64,000 nt of DNA from contig NZ_CP034245.1 in assembly GCF_003931875.1 (NCBI RefSeq), positions 1,178,001 through 1,242,000 on the forward strand, read 5' to 3'. The stretch's first letter is position 1, and each line of letters begins with the position of its first letter. The notes under the pieces are model-generated. The model worked only from the letters and a program-made list of their open reading frames with translations, was not told where the DNA came from and did no database searches. This DNA is from Microbacterium sp. 10M-3C3. GTDB taxonomy: Bacteria; Actinomycetota; Actinomycetes; Actinomycetales; Microbacteriaceae. Shown here piece by piece: positions 35,090 through 44,043 of the stretch. The translations under genes were made by a program, and so were the position numbers.

Positions 35090-35371
35090 TTACGCCGCGC
35101 TGACGGCGAACTGCACGCCGCCCTGCCCGTCCTCCTGTGCGTCGAGCACGCGGTCGTCGAGGACGACGGCGGCTTCGAGATCGAGGAAGACGCGGGCTCC
35201 GTCCTTCTCGACGACGGCGTCGGTCGGCTGGGGCGCCGGCACGACGATGAGCTGAAACTGCGACTCGGGCGACCCGGCGCCCTGGATGCGGATGCCGCCG
35301 GTGGTCACCTCGGGGAACTGCGCGGTGATGGTCTTGACGGCGGTCGTGGCCTGCTCGGTGAGCGTGAGCAT
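35090..35371 (-). CDS. HesB/IscA-like protein without cysteines
   Basis: A 93-residue protein whose length and pattern (LTEQATTAVKTIT, GGIRIQGAG, VVPAPQPTDAVVEKDGARVFLDLEAAVVLDDRVLDA) match the HesB-like fold found in Actinobacteria. It contains no cysteine at all, so the three Fe-S ligands of IscA are missing and cluster transfer is unlikely. Start ATG 35371 with GGAGAGCATCC upstream. Function unknown. Confidence 0.8.
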   Translation of the reverse strand: MLTLTEQATTAVKTITAQFPEVTTGGIRIQGAGSPESQFQLIVVPAPQPTDAVVEKDGARVFLDLEAAVVLDDRVLDAQEDGQGGVQFAVSAA

Positions 35372-35478
35372 CGGATGCTCTCCTTCCGTTGCGGACTGGA
35401 GCCAGCCACGATTCCGAGAATGCGGGCGCGACTCAACCTCTGGCGGCCATTGCCAGGGGATTCCCACGGAGGGAGGCG

Positions 35479-35829
35479 TCAGTGCGCGGCTTCGTACGCC
35501 TCGAGCACCGAGGCGGGCACGCGCCCGCGCTCCGACACGGTGTAGCCGTTGTCTTTCGCCCAGGCGCGGATGGCGGTGTAGTCCTGCTGGCCGGTGCGGC
35601 GACGCGGGCGGCTGGAGGACCCCGAGCTCGCGGCGGACGACCGCGACACCGGACGGGCGGCGTCGATCCACGGCGCGAGAGCCTCGCGGAGCGCCGCGGC
35701 GTTCGCGTCGGTCAGGTCGATCTCGTACGCGACGCCGTCGAGGGAGAACAGCACCGTCTCGCCCTCACCGACCTCCAGGACGCTGCCATCCAGATCATCG
35801 ACGAGCTGATGCACGATTCTGCGGGCCAT
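35479..35829 (-). CDS. lsr2: Lsr2 nucleoid-associated protein
   Basis: A 116-residue Lsr2/H-NS-like protein. The N-terminal oligomerisation domain (RIVHQLVDDLDGS, ETVLFSLDGVAYEIDLTDANAAALREALAPWIDAAR) is joined by a Ser/Arg linker to a C-terminal DNA-binding domain (IRAWAKDNGYTVSERGRVPASVLEAY). That domain carries the RGR minor-groove hook. It bridges AT-rich DNA and silences acquired genes. Start ATG 35829. Confidence 0.97.
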   Translation of the reverse strand: MARRIVHQLVDDLDGSVLEVGEGETVLFSLDGVAYEIDLTDANAAALREALAPWIDAARPVSRSSAASSGSSSRPRRRTGQQDYTAIRAWAKDNGYTVSERGRVPASVLEAYEAAH

Positions 35830-35859
35830 GGTCACACCATATCCGTCGGATCCGCGCGA

Positions 35860-36699
35860 TCACGGGAGAATGCCGAGGCGACGCGCCCGCGTGACCGCGG
35901 CGTGTCGCGTGGAGGCGTCGAGCTTCGACATCGCCGCGGCGAGGTACGACTTCACGGTCGTCTCGCGCAGGTCGAGCTGGGCGGCGATCTCGGCGTTGGT
36001 CGCGCCGAGCGCCGCGCACGCGAGCACGTCGTGCTCCCGCGGCGAAAGGCGCACCTCCGGCTCGCCGGCGTGCTCGCCGGGGCCCGACAGGGCGGCCAGG
36101 CGCCGCTCGATCCGCTCCAGACGCGTGCGGATGGCGGCGTCCTGCACGCCGGCGGCGAGGCTCCGCAGCTCGGCGTAGCTCTCGCGCAGCTCCTCCCGAG
36201 CCGTGGTGGGCAGCCCGTCGGACGGCGCCGGGTCGGGCATCGCGGCCAGGCGCCGCTGCACCTCGTCGCGCACGCGCAGCTCGACGGCGAGCTCCTCGGC
36301 GACGCGGAACGCGGGTCGTGCGGCGCCGTCGCCGATGGGGGACTGGCCCCACGATCCGCAGTACAGCACGCCCCGCGGGGTGCCGGTGACGACGACCGGT
36401 ACCGCGAACAGCGTCGCGATGCCCTCGCCGAGGATCACGCGGTCGTAGTCGTGCGTGATGGTGCGCGACGTGCGGTAGTCGAGCGTGACGCGAGGCCGCC
36501 CCTCGACGAGCGCGCGGCCGCCGAGTCCCCGATGGCGCTGCACGACGAGCCCTTCGAGGTGGCGCGTCCGGGCTCCCGCGATCGCCGACACGTGGATCGC
36601 GCCGTCGTGCTCCAGGCCGCCGAAGGCGACGGGGAAGCGGGTGCGCCGGACGAGCTCGCCGACCGCGTGAGACACCGGATCGGCGGCCGGAGTCGTCAT
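35860..36699 (-). CDS. LuxR-type regulator with GAF-like N-terminus
   Basis: A 279-residue regulator. Residues about 10-140 look like a GAF-type sensor (FPVAFGGLEHDGAIHVSAIAGARTRHLEGLVV, VILGEGIATLFAVPVVVTGTPRGVLYCG). A coiled region follows, and residues 213-275 form a LuxR helix-turn-helix (LSPREHDVLACAALGATNAEIAAQLDLRETTVKSYL). It is divergent from DUF485-acetate symporter, a conserved arrangement in Actinobacteria, so it probably controls that operon. Start ATG 36699 (GTG 36714 is possible). Confidence 0.9.
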   Translation of the reverse strand: MTTPAADPVSHAVGELVRRTRFPVAFGGLEHDGAIHVSAIAGARTRHLEGLVVQRHRGLGGRALVEGRPRVTLDYRTSRTITHDYDRVILGEGIATLFAVPVVVTGTPRGVLYCGSWGQSPIGDGAARPAFRVAEELAVELRVRDEVQRRLAAMPDPAPSDGLPTTAREELRESYAELRSLAAGVQDAAIRTRLERIERRLAALSGPGEHAGEPEVRLSPREHDVLACAALGATNAEIAAQLDLRETTVKSYLAAAMSKLDASTRHAAVTRARRLGILP

Positions 36700-36844
36700 C
36701 GCTGCAGTGCCCACGAACTACCTACTTCCGGGGGTGGACGGCCTCTTCGCCGTCTTCGTAGCGTCGACCTTATCACCGGGGCATCTCGCCGCCCCGGCCC
36801 CCCGGGAGCACGGATGCTCCGCACCCATGAGGCAAGGAGGCCAC

Positions 36845-37195
36845 ATGTCGGATCAGCGCACCGATGCCGCGCCCGGCGGCATCGACTACATCCAGGTCGA
36901 GGAGTCGCCACCGTTCCGCGAGCTGAAACGGCGGCAGCGGAGCTTCGTCTTCCCGCTCGCGGTCGCGTTCCTGCTCTGGTACTTCGTCTACGTGCTGCTG
37001 TCGTCGTTCGCGCCGGCGTTCATGTCGCAGCGGCTGTGGGGCGACGTCACGGTGGGTCTCGTGTTCGGGCTCGGACAGTTCGTGACGACCTTCGTCATCA
37101 CGATGACCTACGTGGCCTATGCGAACCGCCGGCTCGACCCGCTCGCCGAAGAGCTGCGCGACGACCTCGAGGCCCGTGACGGAGGTGCGCGATGA
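36845..37195 (+). CDS. DUF485 membrane protein
   Basis: A 116-residue protein with the DUF485 signature (FRELKRRQRSFVFPLAVAFLLWYFVYVLL, LWGDVTVGLVFGLGQFVTTFVITMTYVAYANRRLDPLAEEL) and two membrane helices. DUF485 genes nearly always precede a monocarboxylate/acetate symporter, as here. A GCAAGGAGGCCAC ribosome site precedes ATG 36845. Its stop overlaps the next start as ATGA. Confidence 0.95.
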   Translation: MSDQRTDAAPGGIDYIQVEESPPFRELKRRQRSFVFPLAVAFLLWYFVYVLLSSFAPAFMSQRLWGDVTVGLVFGLGQFVTTFVITMTYVAYANRRLDPLAEELRDDLEARDGGAR

Positions 37196-38823
37196 ACGAC
37201 GTACTCGCAGCGGTGCACGCCACCGTGCAGTCCGCGGTGCAGACCGTGGAGAACAATCCCGTCCTCAACATCTCGATCTTCGGCGCGTTCGTCGCGGTGA
37301 CGCTGTTCATCGTCATCCGCGCGAGCCGCAACAACAAGACCGCCGCCGACTACTACGCGGCGGGGCGCTCGTTCACCGGCCCGCAGAACGGCTTCGCGAT
37401 CTCGGGCGACTACCTGTCCGCTGCATCCTTCCTCGGCATCTGCGGCGCCATCGCGATCAACGGCTACGACGGGTTCCTCTACTCGATCGGCTTCCTCGTG
37501 GCGTGGCTCGTCGCGCTGCTGCTGGTGGCCGAGCTCATGCGCAACACGGGCAAGTTCACGATGGCCGACGTGCTGTCGTTCCGCCTGAAGGAGCGGCCGG
37601 TGCGGATGGCCGCGGCCATCACGACGCTCGCGGTGTGCTTCTTCTATCTGCTCGCCCAGATGGCCGGGGCGGGCGGTCTCGTGTCGCTGCTGCTGGGCAT
37701 CGGCGACGCCGTCGGGCAGTCGATCGTCGTCGCCGTCGTCGGCGTACTGATGATCGTGTACGTGCTGATCGGCGGCATGAAGGGCACCACGTGGGTGCAG
37801 ATCGTGAAGGCGTTCCTCCTCATCGGCGGCGCGCTCGTCATGACGATCTGGGTGCTCGCGATCAACGGGTTCAACCTCAACACGCTGCTCGAGTCGGCGG
37901 TGGCGGCCTCTCCCAAGGGCGAGGCCATCCTCGGACCGGGCCTGCAGTACGGCGCGAACCCGTGGGACTTCGTCTCGCTCGCTCTCGCGCTCGTGCTCGG
38001 CACGGCGGGCCTGCCGCACGTGCTGATGCGCTTCTACACGGTGCCCACCGCGAAGGAGGCGCGCCGTTCGGTCGTGTGGGCGATCTGGCTGATCGGCCTG
38101 TTCTACCTGCTGACCCTCGTGCTCGGCTACGGCGCGGGAGCGCTCGTCGGGCCGGAGACGATCGCCGCGGCCCCCGGTGGCGTGAACGCGGCGGCGCCGC
38201 TCCTCGCCCTCGAGCTCGGCGGCCCGATCCTGCTCGGCTTCATCTCCGCCGTCGCCTTCGCGACGATCCTCGCGGTCGTCGCGGGCCTCACGATCACCGC
38301 GGCGGCGTCGTTCGCGCACGACATCTACGCGAACGTGGTGAAGAAGGGGAACGTGCCGCCCGACGGCGAGGTGAAGGTCGCCCGGCGCACCGTCATCGTG
38401 ATCGGCGTGCTGGCGATCATCGGCGGCATCGGGGTGCAGGGGCAGAACGTCGCGTTCCTCGTCGCGCTCGCCTTCGCGGTCGCCGCATCCGCGAACCTGC
38501 CGACGATCCTCTACTCGCTGTTCTGGCGACGGTTCACCACGCGTGGCGCGGTGTGGAGCATGTACGGCGGTCTTGCCGCCGCGGTGATCCTCATCTTCCT
38601 GTCGCCGGTGTTCTGGGGCACGCCCACGAGCGTGTTCAAGGGGACGGGCGCGGCGATCTGGCCGTTCAACAACCCCGGCATCGTGTCGATCCCGCTCGGG
38701 TTCTTCCTCGGGTGGCTCGGCTCGGTGACCTCGCCCAAGGGTGGAGAGGACAAGCGGAAGGCGGCCGAGATGGACGTGCGCTCGCTCACCGGCTTCGGTG
38801 CCGAGAAGGCGACGTCGCACTAA
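37192..38823 (+). CDS. actP: Cation/acetate (monocarboxylate) symporter, SSS family
   Basis: A 543-residue sodium-solute symporter with about 13 helices. Signature segments: ASRNNKTAADYYAAGRSFTGPQNGFAISGDYLSAASFLGICGAIA, VLIGGMKGTTWVQIVKAFLL and GTAGLPHVLMRFYTVPTAKEARRSV, typical of ActP/MctC. It imports acetate and probably propionate or pyruvate with a cation. It overlaps the DUF485 gene by four bases, is probably controlled by the divergent LuxR regulator, and is followed by a hairpin. Confidence 0.95.
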   Translation: MNDVLAAVHATVQSAVQTVENNPVLNISIFGAFVAVTLFIVIRASRNNKTAADYYAAGRSFTGPQNGFAISGDYLSAASFLGICGAIAINGYDGFLYSIGFLVAWLVALLLVAELMRNTGKFTMADVLSFRLKERPVRMAAAITTLAVCFFYLLAQMAGAGGLVSLLLGIGDAVGQSIVVAVVGVLMIVYVLIGGMKGTTWVQIVKAFLLIGGALVMTIWVLAINGFNLNTLLESAVAASPKGEAILGPGLQYGANPWDFVSLALALVLGTAGLPHVLMRFYTVPTAKEARRSVVWAIWLIGLFYLLTLVLGYGAGALVGPETIAAAPGGVNAAAPLLALELGGPILLGFISAVAFATILAVVAGLTITAAASFAHDIYANVVKKGNVPPDGEVKVARRTVIVIGVLAIIGGIGVQGQNVAFLVALAFAVAASANLPTILYSLFWRRFTTRGAVWSMYGGLAAAVILIFLSPVFWGTPTSVFKGTGAAIWPFNNPGIVSIPLGFFLGWLGSVTSPKGGEDKRKAAEMDVRSLTGFGAEKATSH

Positions 38824-38833
38824 GCGCGTACCC

Positions 38834-38871
38834 GACCGCGGCCCCGGGGGATCTCCTCCGGGGCCGCGGTC
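38834..38871 (+). terminator. Terminator after acetate symporter gene
   Basis: GACCGCGGCCCCGG (38834-38847) pairs with CCGGGGCCGCGGTC (38858-38871). The 14-pair stem probably serves both convergent genes. Confidence 0.85.
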
Positions 38872-38883
38872 GTGCCGGGCGGC

Positions 38884-39396
38884 CTACACGCCCGGCACGT
38901 CCTCCAGCTCCAGCAGGAATCGCTTGACCTCCGGATGCCCGCCGTACGGGCCGATCGAGCCGTCGGCGCGGATCACGCGGTGCACCGGCACGATGAGCGA
39001 GATCGGCGTCGTCGCGCACGCGGTGCCCACCGCACGCGACGCACGCGGCGAGCCGGCCATTGCCGCCACCTCGCCGTACGCGGCGGTCTCGCCGTACGGG
39101 ATCCTGCGCACGGCCTCGAGCGCTGTGCGCGTGAACCCGCGCACGAGGGAGAGGTCGACCGGCACCGTGAACTCCCGCAGGTCGCCGGCGAAGTAGGCGT
39201 CGAGCTCGGCGGTGACGGATGCGGCGGCCGCGGCGTCGTCGTCGGGCACGACGCCGAGCTGCCGAACGAGAGCCTCCCAGCCGCGCGGATCGTCGGGCCG
39301 GTCGAGCACGCCGAGGGCGAGGAGCCGGTCGTCGGCGAGGACGATGCGCACCGGCCCGATGGGTGTCGGGTGGACGGTCATGCGGTAGCGGGTCAT
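38884..39396 (-). CDS. MGMT-like protein lacking the alkyl-acceptor cysteine
   Basis: A 170-residue protein of the O6-alkylguanine-DNA alkyltransferase family by length and motifs: IPYGETAAYGEVA, the arginine-finger segment GSPRASRAVGTA, and VHRVIRADGSIGPYGG. The catalytic PCHR is replaced by PVHR (V138), and the conserved Asn before the active site is Thr (TTPISLIVPVHR). It therefore cannot transfer alkyl groups to Cys. It could be an alkyltransferase-like lesion-binding protein, although those usually have Trp at this position. Start ATG 39396. Confidence 0.85.
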   Translation of the reverse strand: MTRYRMTVHPTPIGPVRIVLADDRLLALGVLDRPDDPRGWEALVRQLGVVPDDDAAAAASVTAELDAYFAGDLREFTVPVDLSLVRGFTRTALEAVRRIPYGETAAYGEVAAMAGSPRASRAVGTACATTPISLIVPVHRVIRADGSIGPYGGHPEVKRFLLELEDVPGV

Positions 39397-39596
39397 GCGC
39401 TCATCCTCACGACGTCGTGCGATCCGGAGGTGCCCGGCTGCCTAAGCTGGGGGTGGATCGGTCCCGAGCCGCGCGGGGGAGGAGGGGTCGACCCCCTCGG
39501 CGTGTCGCCGAATCCGCGAAAACCCGCGCGGGATGCCGAAGGCGGCGTGTACGCGCGCCTATCGTTCATCGTGTGTGGCGAGGAGAAGGCAGCGCC

Positions 39597-42500
39597 GTGG
39601 CCGGCGACGAAGAGATGGCTGCCGCATCCGTGAGCCCCGGCGATCTGTCGCTGTCGGAGCCGGGTGTGAGCATCGGGCACGTCGCCGACCCCGAACGCGA
39701 CCGGCTGCGGGCCGAGGCCGCGACCCTCGGCGGCCGCTCGACGCTGCTGCGCTTCGACGACGCCGTCGACGCCGGGATCGACATCACGAAGGCGCATCCC
39801 GGCAGTCTGCCGCAGTTCATCACCGGCCGCTCGACGCTGCTGTCGAACCTGTTCCGCGACGAGGTCGCACTGCGCTCCGCCCGTATCGCGGCCGAGCGCA
39901 TCACCGCGAAGAACGTCGAGCTGCGCACCGCGCGCGGCATCGAGCCCGTGCACCTCGCCGTCGGGCTCGCGGAGTGGAAGATCGGCGGCGTCACGTGGTC
40001 GGCGCCCGTACTGCTGCGTCCGCTCGCCATCCGCCGCCACCACGGCGACTTCGAGCTGAAGCTGCACGGCACGTTCTTCGTGAACCCCGAGCTCGCGCGC
40101 GCCTTCCGCGGCCACTTCGGCATCCCGATCGACAGCACCGCGCTCGCCGGTCTCGCGTACGACCAGGGCGTGTTCAAGCCGCAGCCCGTCATCGACCACC
40201 TGCGCGCCCTCACGCGTCACCTGCCCACGTTCGTCGTGCACCCGCGGCTGGTCATCTCGTCGTTCGCCGACGTCGGCTCGGCGATGGTGCGCGACGCCGT
40301 CGACCTCGACCACCCCGTCCTGAACGCGCTCGCCGGTCACCCCGACGACCGCGCGCGCGTCGCTGTGCGCCCCGCCGCACCCGAGGTCGCGAGCCCCGAC
40401 GAGCGACCGCCCGCCGCCGACACGCTCCTCCTCGACGCCGACGCCGAGCAGGAGGCGGTGCTCGCCCGCATCTCGGCCGGCCACTCGCTCGCCGTGCACA
40501 CCCTCCCCGGCACCGGCGGAACGCAGACCGTCATCAACGCGGTCGGCCAGCTCGTGCAGGCCGGCAAGCGCGTGCTCGTCGTCTCCGCCCGCCGGTCGAC
40601 CCTCGACGGCATCCGCCACCGCCTCGCCGGCATCGGGCTGCCCGGCCTCGCCGTCTCGCCCTCGCACGTGCGCCGCGACCTCATCCGCGCGATCGGCCGC
40701 AACGAGAAGGCCGAGCAGCCCAAGGTCAGCGACATCGACGACGCGCTCGTGCGGCTACGGGGCGTGCTGCGCGACTATCGGGCATCGGTCACGGCGCCGC
40801 ATCCGTCGCTCGGGGTCTCGGTGCTGCAGACGCTCCGCCGGCTCACGACGCTCGCGGCGGTCTCGCCCGCCCCGTCGACGTCGGCGCGCTTCGACGTCGC
40901 GACCCTCGAGCGCCTCGCCGACCGCCGTCGCGAGGCGGCCGCGTCGCTCGCCGCCGCCGCGCGGCTGGGGGAGTTCCGCTTCGGGCCCGACGACTCGCCG
41001 TGGTACGGCGTCTCGTTCACGCGCACCGAAGACGCCCGCGCCGCCCACGCGCTCGCCGCCAAGCTCCACCGGCAAGACGTCGCGAGCCTGCTCGAACGCG
41101 GCTACGAGCTCATCGCGCAGACGCGGATGCGGCCGTTCCAGACGATCTCGGAGCTCGGCGGCTACCTGCGCCTGCTGCAGGGCATCCGCGACTCGCTCGA
41201 CCGGTTCAGCCCGACGGTGTTCGAGCGGCCGCTCCTCGAGCTCATTCAGGCGCACGCGCCGCGCCGCGACGCCCCCGACATGAGCGGCCCGAACCGCCGG
41301 CGGCTCAAGCGCCTCTCGCGCGAGTACGTGCGCCCCGGCGTGCACGTCGCCGACATGTACGAGGCGCTCGTGCGCATCCAGCAGCAGCGCACCGAATGGC
41401 AGCGCATCGTCGACGCCGGCGTCACTCCCGAGGTGCCGCTCGGCCTCGCCGACGTGCACGTGCTGTGGCAGCGCGTCGACGCCGAGCTCGCCGAGCTCGA
41501 CGCGATCCTCGGGCGCGACGGGTCGGAGCGCCTCGCCGCCATGCCCGTCAAGCGGCTCGTGCGGACCCTCGCGGGCCTCGCGGCGGAGTCGGAGTTCTTC
41601 GACAACCTCGTCGAGCGCGCAAAGCTGCGCTCCGAGCTCGCGCAGCTCGGCCTCGAGCCGCTGCTCGTCGAGCTGTCGGTGCGGCACGTGCCGGAGGAGC
41701 GCGTCGGCGCCGAGCTCGAATTCGCGTGGTGGCAGTCGGCGCTCGAGCACTTCCTGCGCACCGACCGGGCCCTCCTCGGGGCGAACACGTCGGTCGTCGA
41801 CCGGCTGGAGCGCGACTTCCGGCTCGTCGACGAAGCCCACGCCGCCGCATCCGGGCCCCTGCTCGCAGCCCGCTTGGCGCAGCAGTGGCGCATCCGTCTC
41901 GTCGACGAGGCCGGTGAGGCCGCGGCTCTGAAAGACGCGCTGAAGCGCGGCGTCGACTCTGCGGAGGACCTGTACCGCGCCGCGCCGCGGCTACTGAACA
42001 CGCTCGCGCCGGTGTGGCTCACGTCGCCGTACGAGGTGCCCGAGATCCCCGATCGCGAGCCGTTCGACGTCGTGATCATCGCGGATGCGGCGGCGCTGTG
42101 CCTCGCCGAAGCCGTGCCCGCCCTGCGGCGCGGCCGGCAGATCGTGGTGTTCGGCGACCCGGTCACCCAGCGCCCGACGCCGTTCCGTGTGAGCGCGACC
42201 CTCGTCCCCGACGAGGACGAGCCCGAGGTGCCGTACGACACCGTGTCGGTGTTCGAGCGGCTGTCGGAGCTCCTGCCGGTGACGACGCTCACGCGCAGCT
42301 ACCGCGCGGGCGGCGAAGACCTCGCCGAGCTCGTGAACGACGCGTTCTACGGCGGCGAGATCGTGTCGCTCCCGTGGGCGGGGTCGTACCTCGGGCGCGG
42401 CAGCCTGTCAGTCGACTACGTTGAGGGCGGCACGGGCACGCCCGACCCCGTGACGGGGGCGGTCGAGAGCCCCGACGCCGAGGTCGCGCGCGTCGTGACG

Positions 42501-43295
42501 CTCGTCGTGGAGCACGCCGTCAACCGCGGCTCCGAGTCGCTCATGGTCGTGACCGCGAGCGCCCGTCACGCCGAGCGCGTGCGGGCGGCGGTCGAGGCGG
42601 CCTTCGCCGGACGCTCGGACGTCGCCGACTTCGTCTCGCGCGACACCGCCGAGCCGTTCGCCGTGCTCACGCTCGAGGAATCGGTGGCCGAGAGCCGCGA
42701 CCGCGTCATCTTCTCGCTCGGGTTCGGTCTCACCAAGCACGGCCGGGTGCTCAGCGACTTCGGCGACCTGTCGCAGCCCGACGGCGAGCGGCTCCTCACG
42801 GTCGGCATGACGCGCGCGCGTCGATCGATGGTGATCGTGTCGTCGATCCGTCCGTCCGCGTTCGACGACGGCCGGCTCGAGTACGGCGCCGCGACGCTCA
42901 TGTCGATCCTCGGCGGCCTCGCCGCCCGTGCCCGCGAGGCGCGGCTCGAAGACCTCGCCGACCCGCTCACGCTCGCCCTCGCGCGCGAGCTCCGGCGCCT
43001 CGGGCTCGCCGTGGATGTGCACTATCGCGGGCGTCTGCCGCTCGTCGCGCAGCACGGCGGCAAGGCGGTCGTCGCCGAGAGCGACCCCGAGACGGTGGGG
43101 GAGTCGCTGCGCGAGGCGCTGCGGCTGCGCCCGCAGACGCTCCGGCGCCTCGGCTGGCACTACGTGCGCGTGCACGCGTTCGACCTCTACAGCGACCCCG
43201 CGTCGGTCGCGGCACGCATCGCGGCGCTCCTCGGCGTGCAGCCGGACGGCCCGACGGCCGACACGGCGACGCAGCCCATCGATGTCGTCGAATGA
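39597..43295 (+). CDS. Large SF1 helicase-like protein with degenerate ATPase motifs
   Basis: A 1232-residue protein from GTG 39597, with AGGAGAAGG eight bases upstream. The order is that of a large SF1 helicase: an N-terminal region (1-280), P-loop position at 303-311 (LPGTGGTQT), a helical insert (400-800), and motif II position at about 829 (ADAAA). Motif III is VVFGDPVTQRPTPF, motif IV-like TLTRSYRAGGEDLAELVNDAFYGGEIV, motif VI LLTVGMTRARRSMVIVSS. The C-terminal nuclease-fold-like end has RLGWHYVRVHAFDLYSDP. Walker A lysine is Gly (GTGGT) and the DEAx box is ADAA, so ATP hydrolysis looks lost. Function unknown. Confidence 0.85.
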   Translation: MAGDEEMAAASVSPGDLSLSEPGVSIGHVADPERDRLRAEAATLGGRSTLLRFDDAVDAGIDITKAHPGSLPQFITGRSTLLSNLFRDEVALRSARIAAERITAKNVELRTARGIEPVHLAVGLAEWKIGGVTWSAPVLLRPLAIRRHHGDFELKLHGTFFVNPELARAFRGHFGIPIDSTALAGLAYDQGVFKPQPVIDHLRALTRHLPTFVVHPRLVISSFADVGSAMVRDAVDLDHPVLNALAGHPDDRARVAVRPAAPEVASPDERPPAADTLLLDADAEQEAVLARISAGHSLAVHTLPGTGGTQTVINAVGQLVQAGKRVLVVSARRSTLDGIRHRLAGIGLPGLAVSPSHVRRDLIRAIGRNEKAEQPKVSDIDDALVRLRGVLRDYRASVTAPHPSLGVSVLQTLRRLTTLAAVSPAPSTSARFDVATLERLADRRREAAASLAAAARLGEFRFGPDDSPWYGVSFTRTEDARAAHALAAKLHRQDVASLLERGYELIAQTRMRPFQTISELGGYLRLLQGIRDSLDRFSPTVFERPLLELIQAHAPRRDAPDMSGPNRRRLKRLSREYVRPGVHVADMYEALVRIQQQRTEWQRIVDAGVTPEVPLGLADVHVLWQRVDAELAELDAILGRDGSERLAAMPVKRLVRTLAGLAAESEFFDNLVERAKLRSELAQLGLEPLLVELSVRHVPEERVGAELEFAWWQSALEHFLRTDRALLGANTSVVDRLERDFRLVDEAHAAASGPLLAARLAQQWRIRLVDEAGEAAALKDALKRGVDSAEDLYRAAPRLLNTLAPVWLTSPYEVPEIPDREPFDVVIIADAAALCLAEAVPALRRGRQIVVFGDPVTQRPTPFRVSATLVPDEDEPEVPYDTVSVFERLSELLPVTTLTRSYRAGGEDLAELVNDAFYGGEIVSLPWAGSYLGRGSLSVDYVEGGTGTPDPVTGAVESPDAEVARVVTLVVEHAVNRGSESLMVVTASARHAERVRAAVEAAFAGRSDVADFVSRDTAEPFAVLTLEESVAESRDRVIFSLGFGLTKHGRVLSDFGDLSQPDGERLLTVGMTRARRSMVIVSSIRPSAFDDGRLEYGAATLMSILGGLAARAREARLEDLADPLTLALARELRRLGLAVDVHYRGRLPLVAQHGGKAVVAESDPETVGESLREALRLRPQTLRRLGWHYVRVHAFDLYSDPASVAARIAALLGVQPDGPTADTATQPIDVVE

Positions 43296-43473
43296 CCGCC
43301 AGCGCGTCCAGCGCGTCCCGGGTGCGCGGCGCGCGAAGCTGACGCCGGCGCCGGGCACCTCGGCCGAGCCCGTTCCCGCCGACGACGACGCCGAGACCGC
43401 CGCATCCGGGCCGTCCGGTGACGCGGGGCCCAACGACGAGCGCCTGCGCCGGGACGTCCCGCCGCACTACTGA
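43282..43473 (+). CDS. Small disordered protein overlapping the helicase-like gene
   Basis: A 63-residue Pro/Ala/Asp-rich protein (MSSNDRQRVQRVPGARRAKL to LRRDVPPHY) whose ATG 43282 lies within the end of the helicase-like gene. No fold or family recognised. Translation by coupling is plausible, but low complexity keeps confidence modest. Confidence 0.55.
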   Translation: MSSNDRQRVQRVPGARRAKLTPAPGTSAEPVPADDDAETAASGPSGDAGPNDERLRRDVPPHY

Positions 43474-43510
43474 GCGCCGCCGGGTCGCCGGGTTCGACGT
43501 GTCGAGCGTG

Positions 43511-43579
43511 CAGAACTCAGGAGAAACCGACGTTCGCGTTGCACGGAGGGGCCGAAACGCCGGCGGAGCCTGAATTCTG
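43511..43579 (+). repeat. 69-bp GAATTC-ended element, copy 4
   Basis: Starts CAGAACTCAGGAGAAACCG and ends CGGCGGAGCCTGAATTCTG; exactly 69 bp, with right flank AACGG. The interior is unlike copies 1-3. It lies between convergent genes. Confidence 0.93.
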
Positions 43580-43596
43580 AACGGCGGAGCGGGCGG

Positions 43597-44010
43597 CTAC
43601 GCGCGCGGCTGCTTGTCCAGCAGGTCGCGGATCTGCACGAGCAGCTCCTGCTCGGTGGGGAGCTTCGGCTCCTCCGCGGCGGGGGTGATGCCTGCGCGCG
43701 CGGCTGCGCGCTCCTTGATGCGGTTCATCGGGTAGACGAAGACGAAGTACACCACGATCGCGACCGCGAGGAACGCGATGACGGCGTTGATGAGGTCGCT
43801 GATCGGGAAGGTGACCGGGCCCCACAGGCCCTGGACGGTGAAGCCGATCTTGCCGTCGGGGTCGGCCTTCCAGAAGATCTCGATCAGCGGGTTGATGATG
43901 CTGGCGACGATCGCGTTCACGACCGCGGTGAAGGCGGCGCCGATGACGACGGCGACGGCGAGGTCGATGACGTTGCCGCGGAGGATGAACTCCTTGAAAC
44001 CCTTGATCAT
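43597..44010 (-). CDS. mscL: Large-conductance mechanosensitive channel MscL
   Basis: A 137-residue MscL. The N-terminal amphipathic segment and TM1 (GFKEFILRGNVIDLAVAVVIGAAFTAVVNAIV), periplasmic loop, and TM2 (AVIAFLAVAIVVYFVFVYPMNRIKERA) are followed by a cytoplasmic helix (EQELLVQIRDLLDKQ). It opens as a pentamer under membrane tension to relieve osmotic downshock. Start ATG 44010 with GAGGAGTGCGTC upstream. Confidence 0.97.
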   Translation of the reverse strand: MIKGFKEFILRGNVIDLAVAVVIGAAFTAVVNAIVASIINPLIEIFWKADPDGKIGFTVQGLWGPVTFPISDLINAVIAFLAVAIVVYFVFVYPMNRIKERAAARAGITPAAEEPKLPTEQELLVQIRDLLDKQPRA

Positions 44011-44043
44011 GACGCACTCCTCACCGGCAGCGCGCCGGTCGGG

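Noticed and set aside
37117..38820. 567-codon open frame antisense to the acetate symporter
   Set aside because: Arg/Glu/Asp-rich shadow of a membrane-protein gene.
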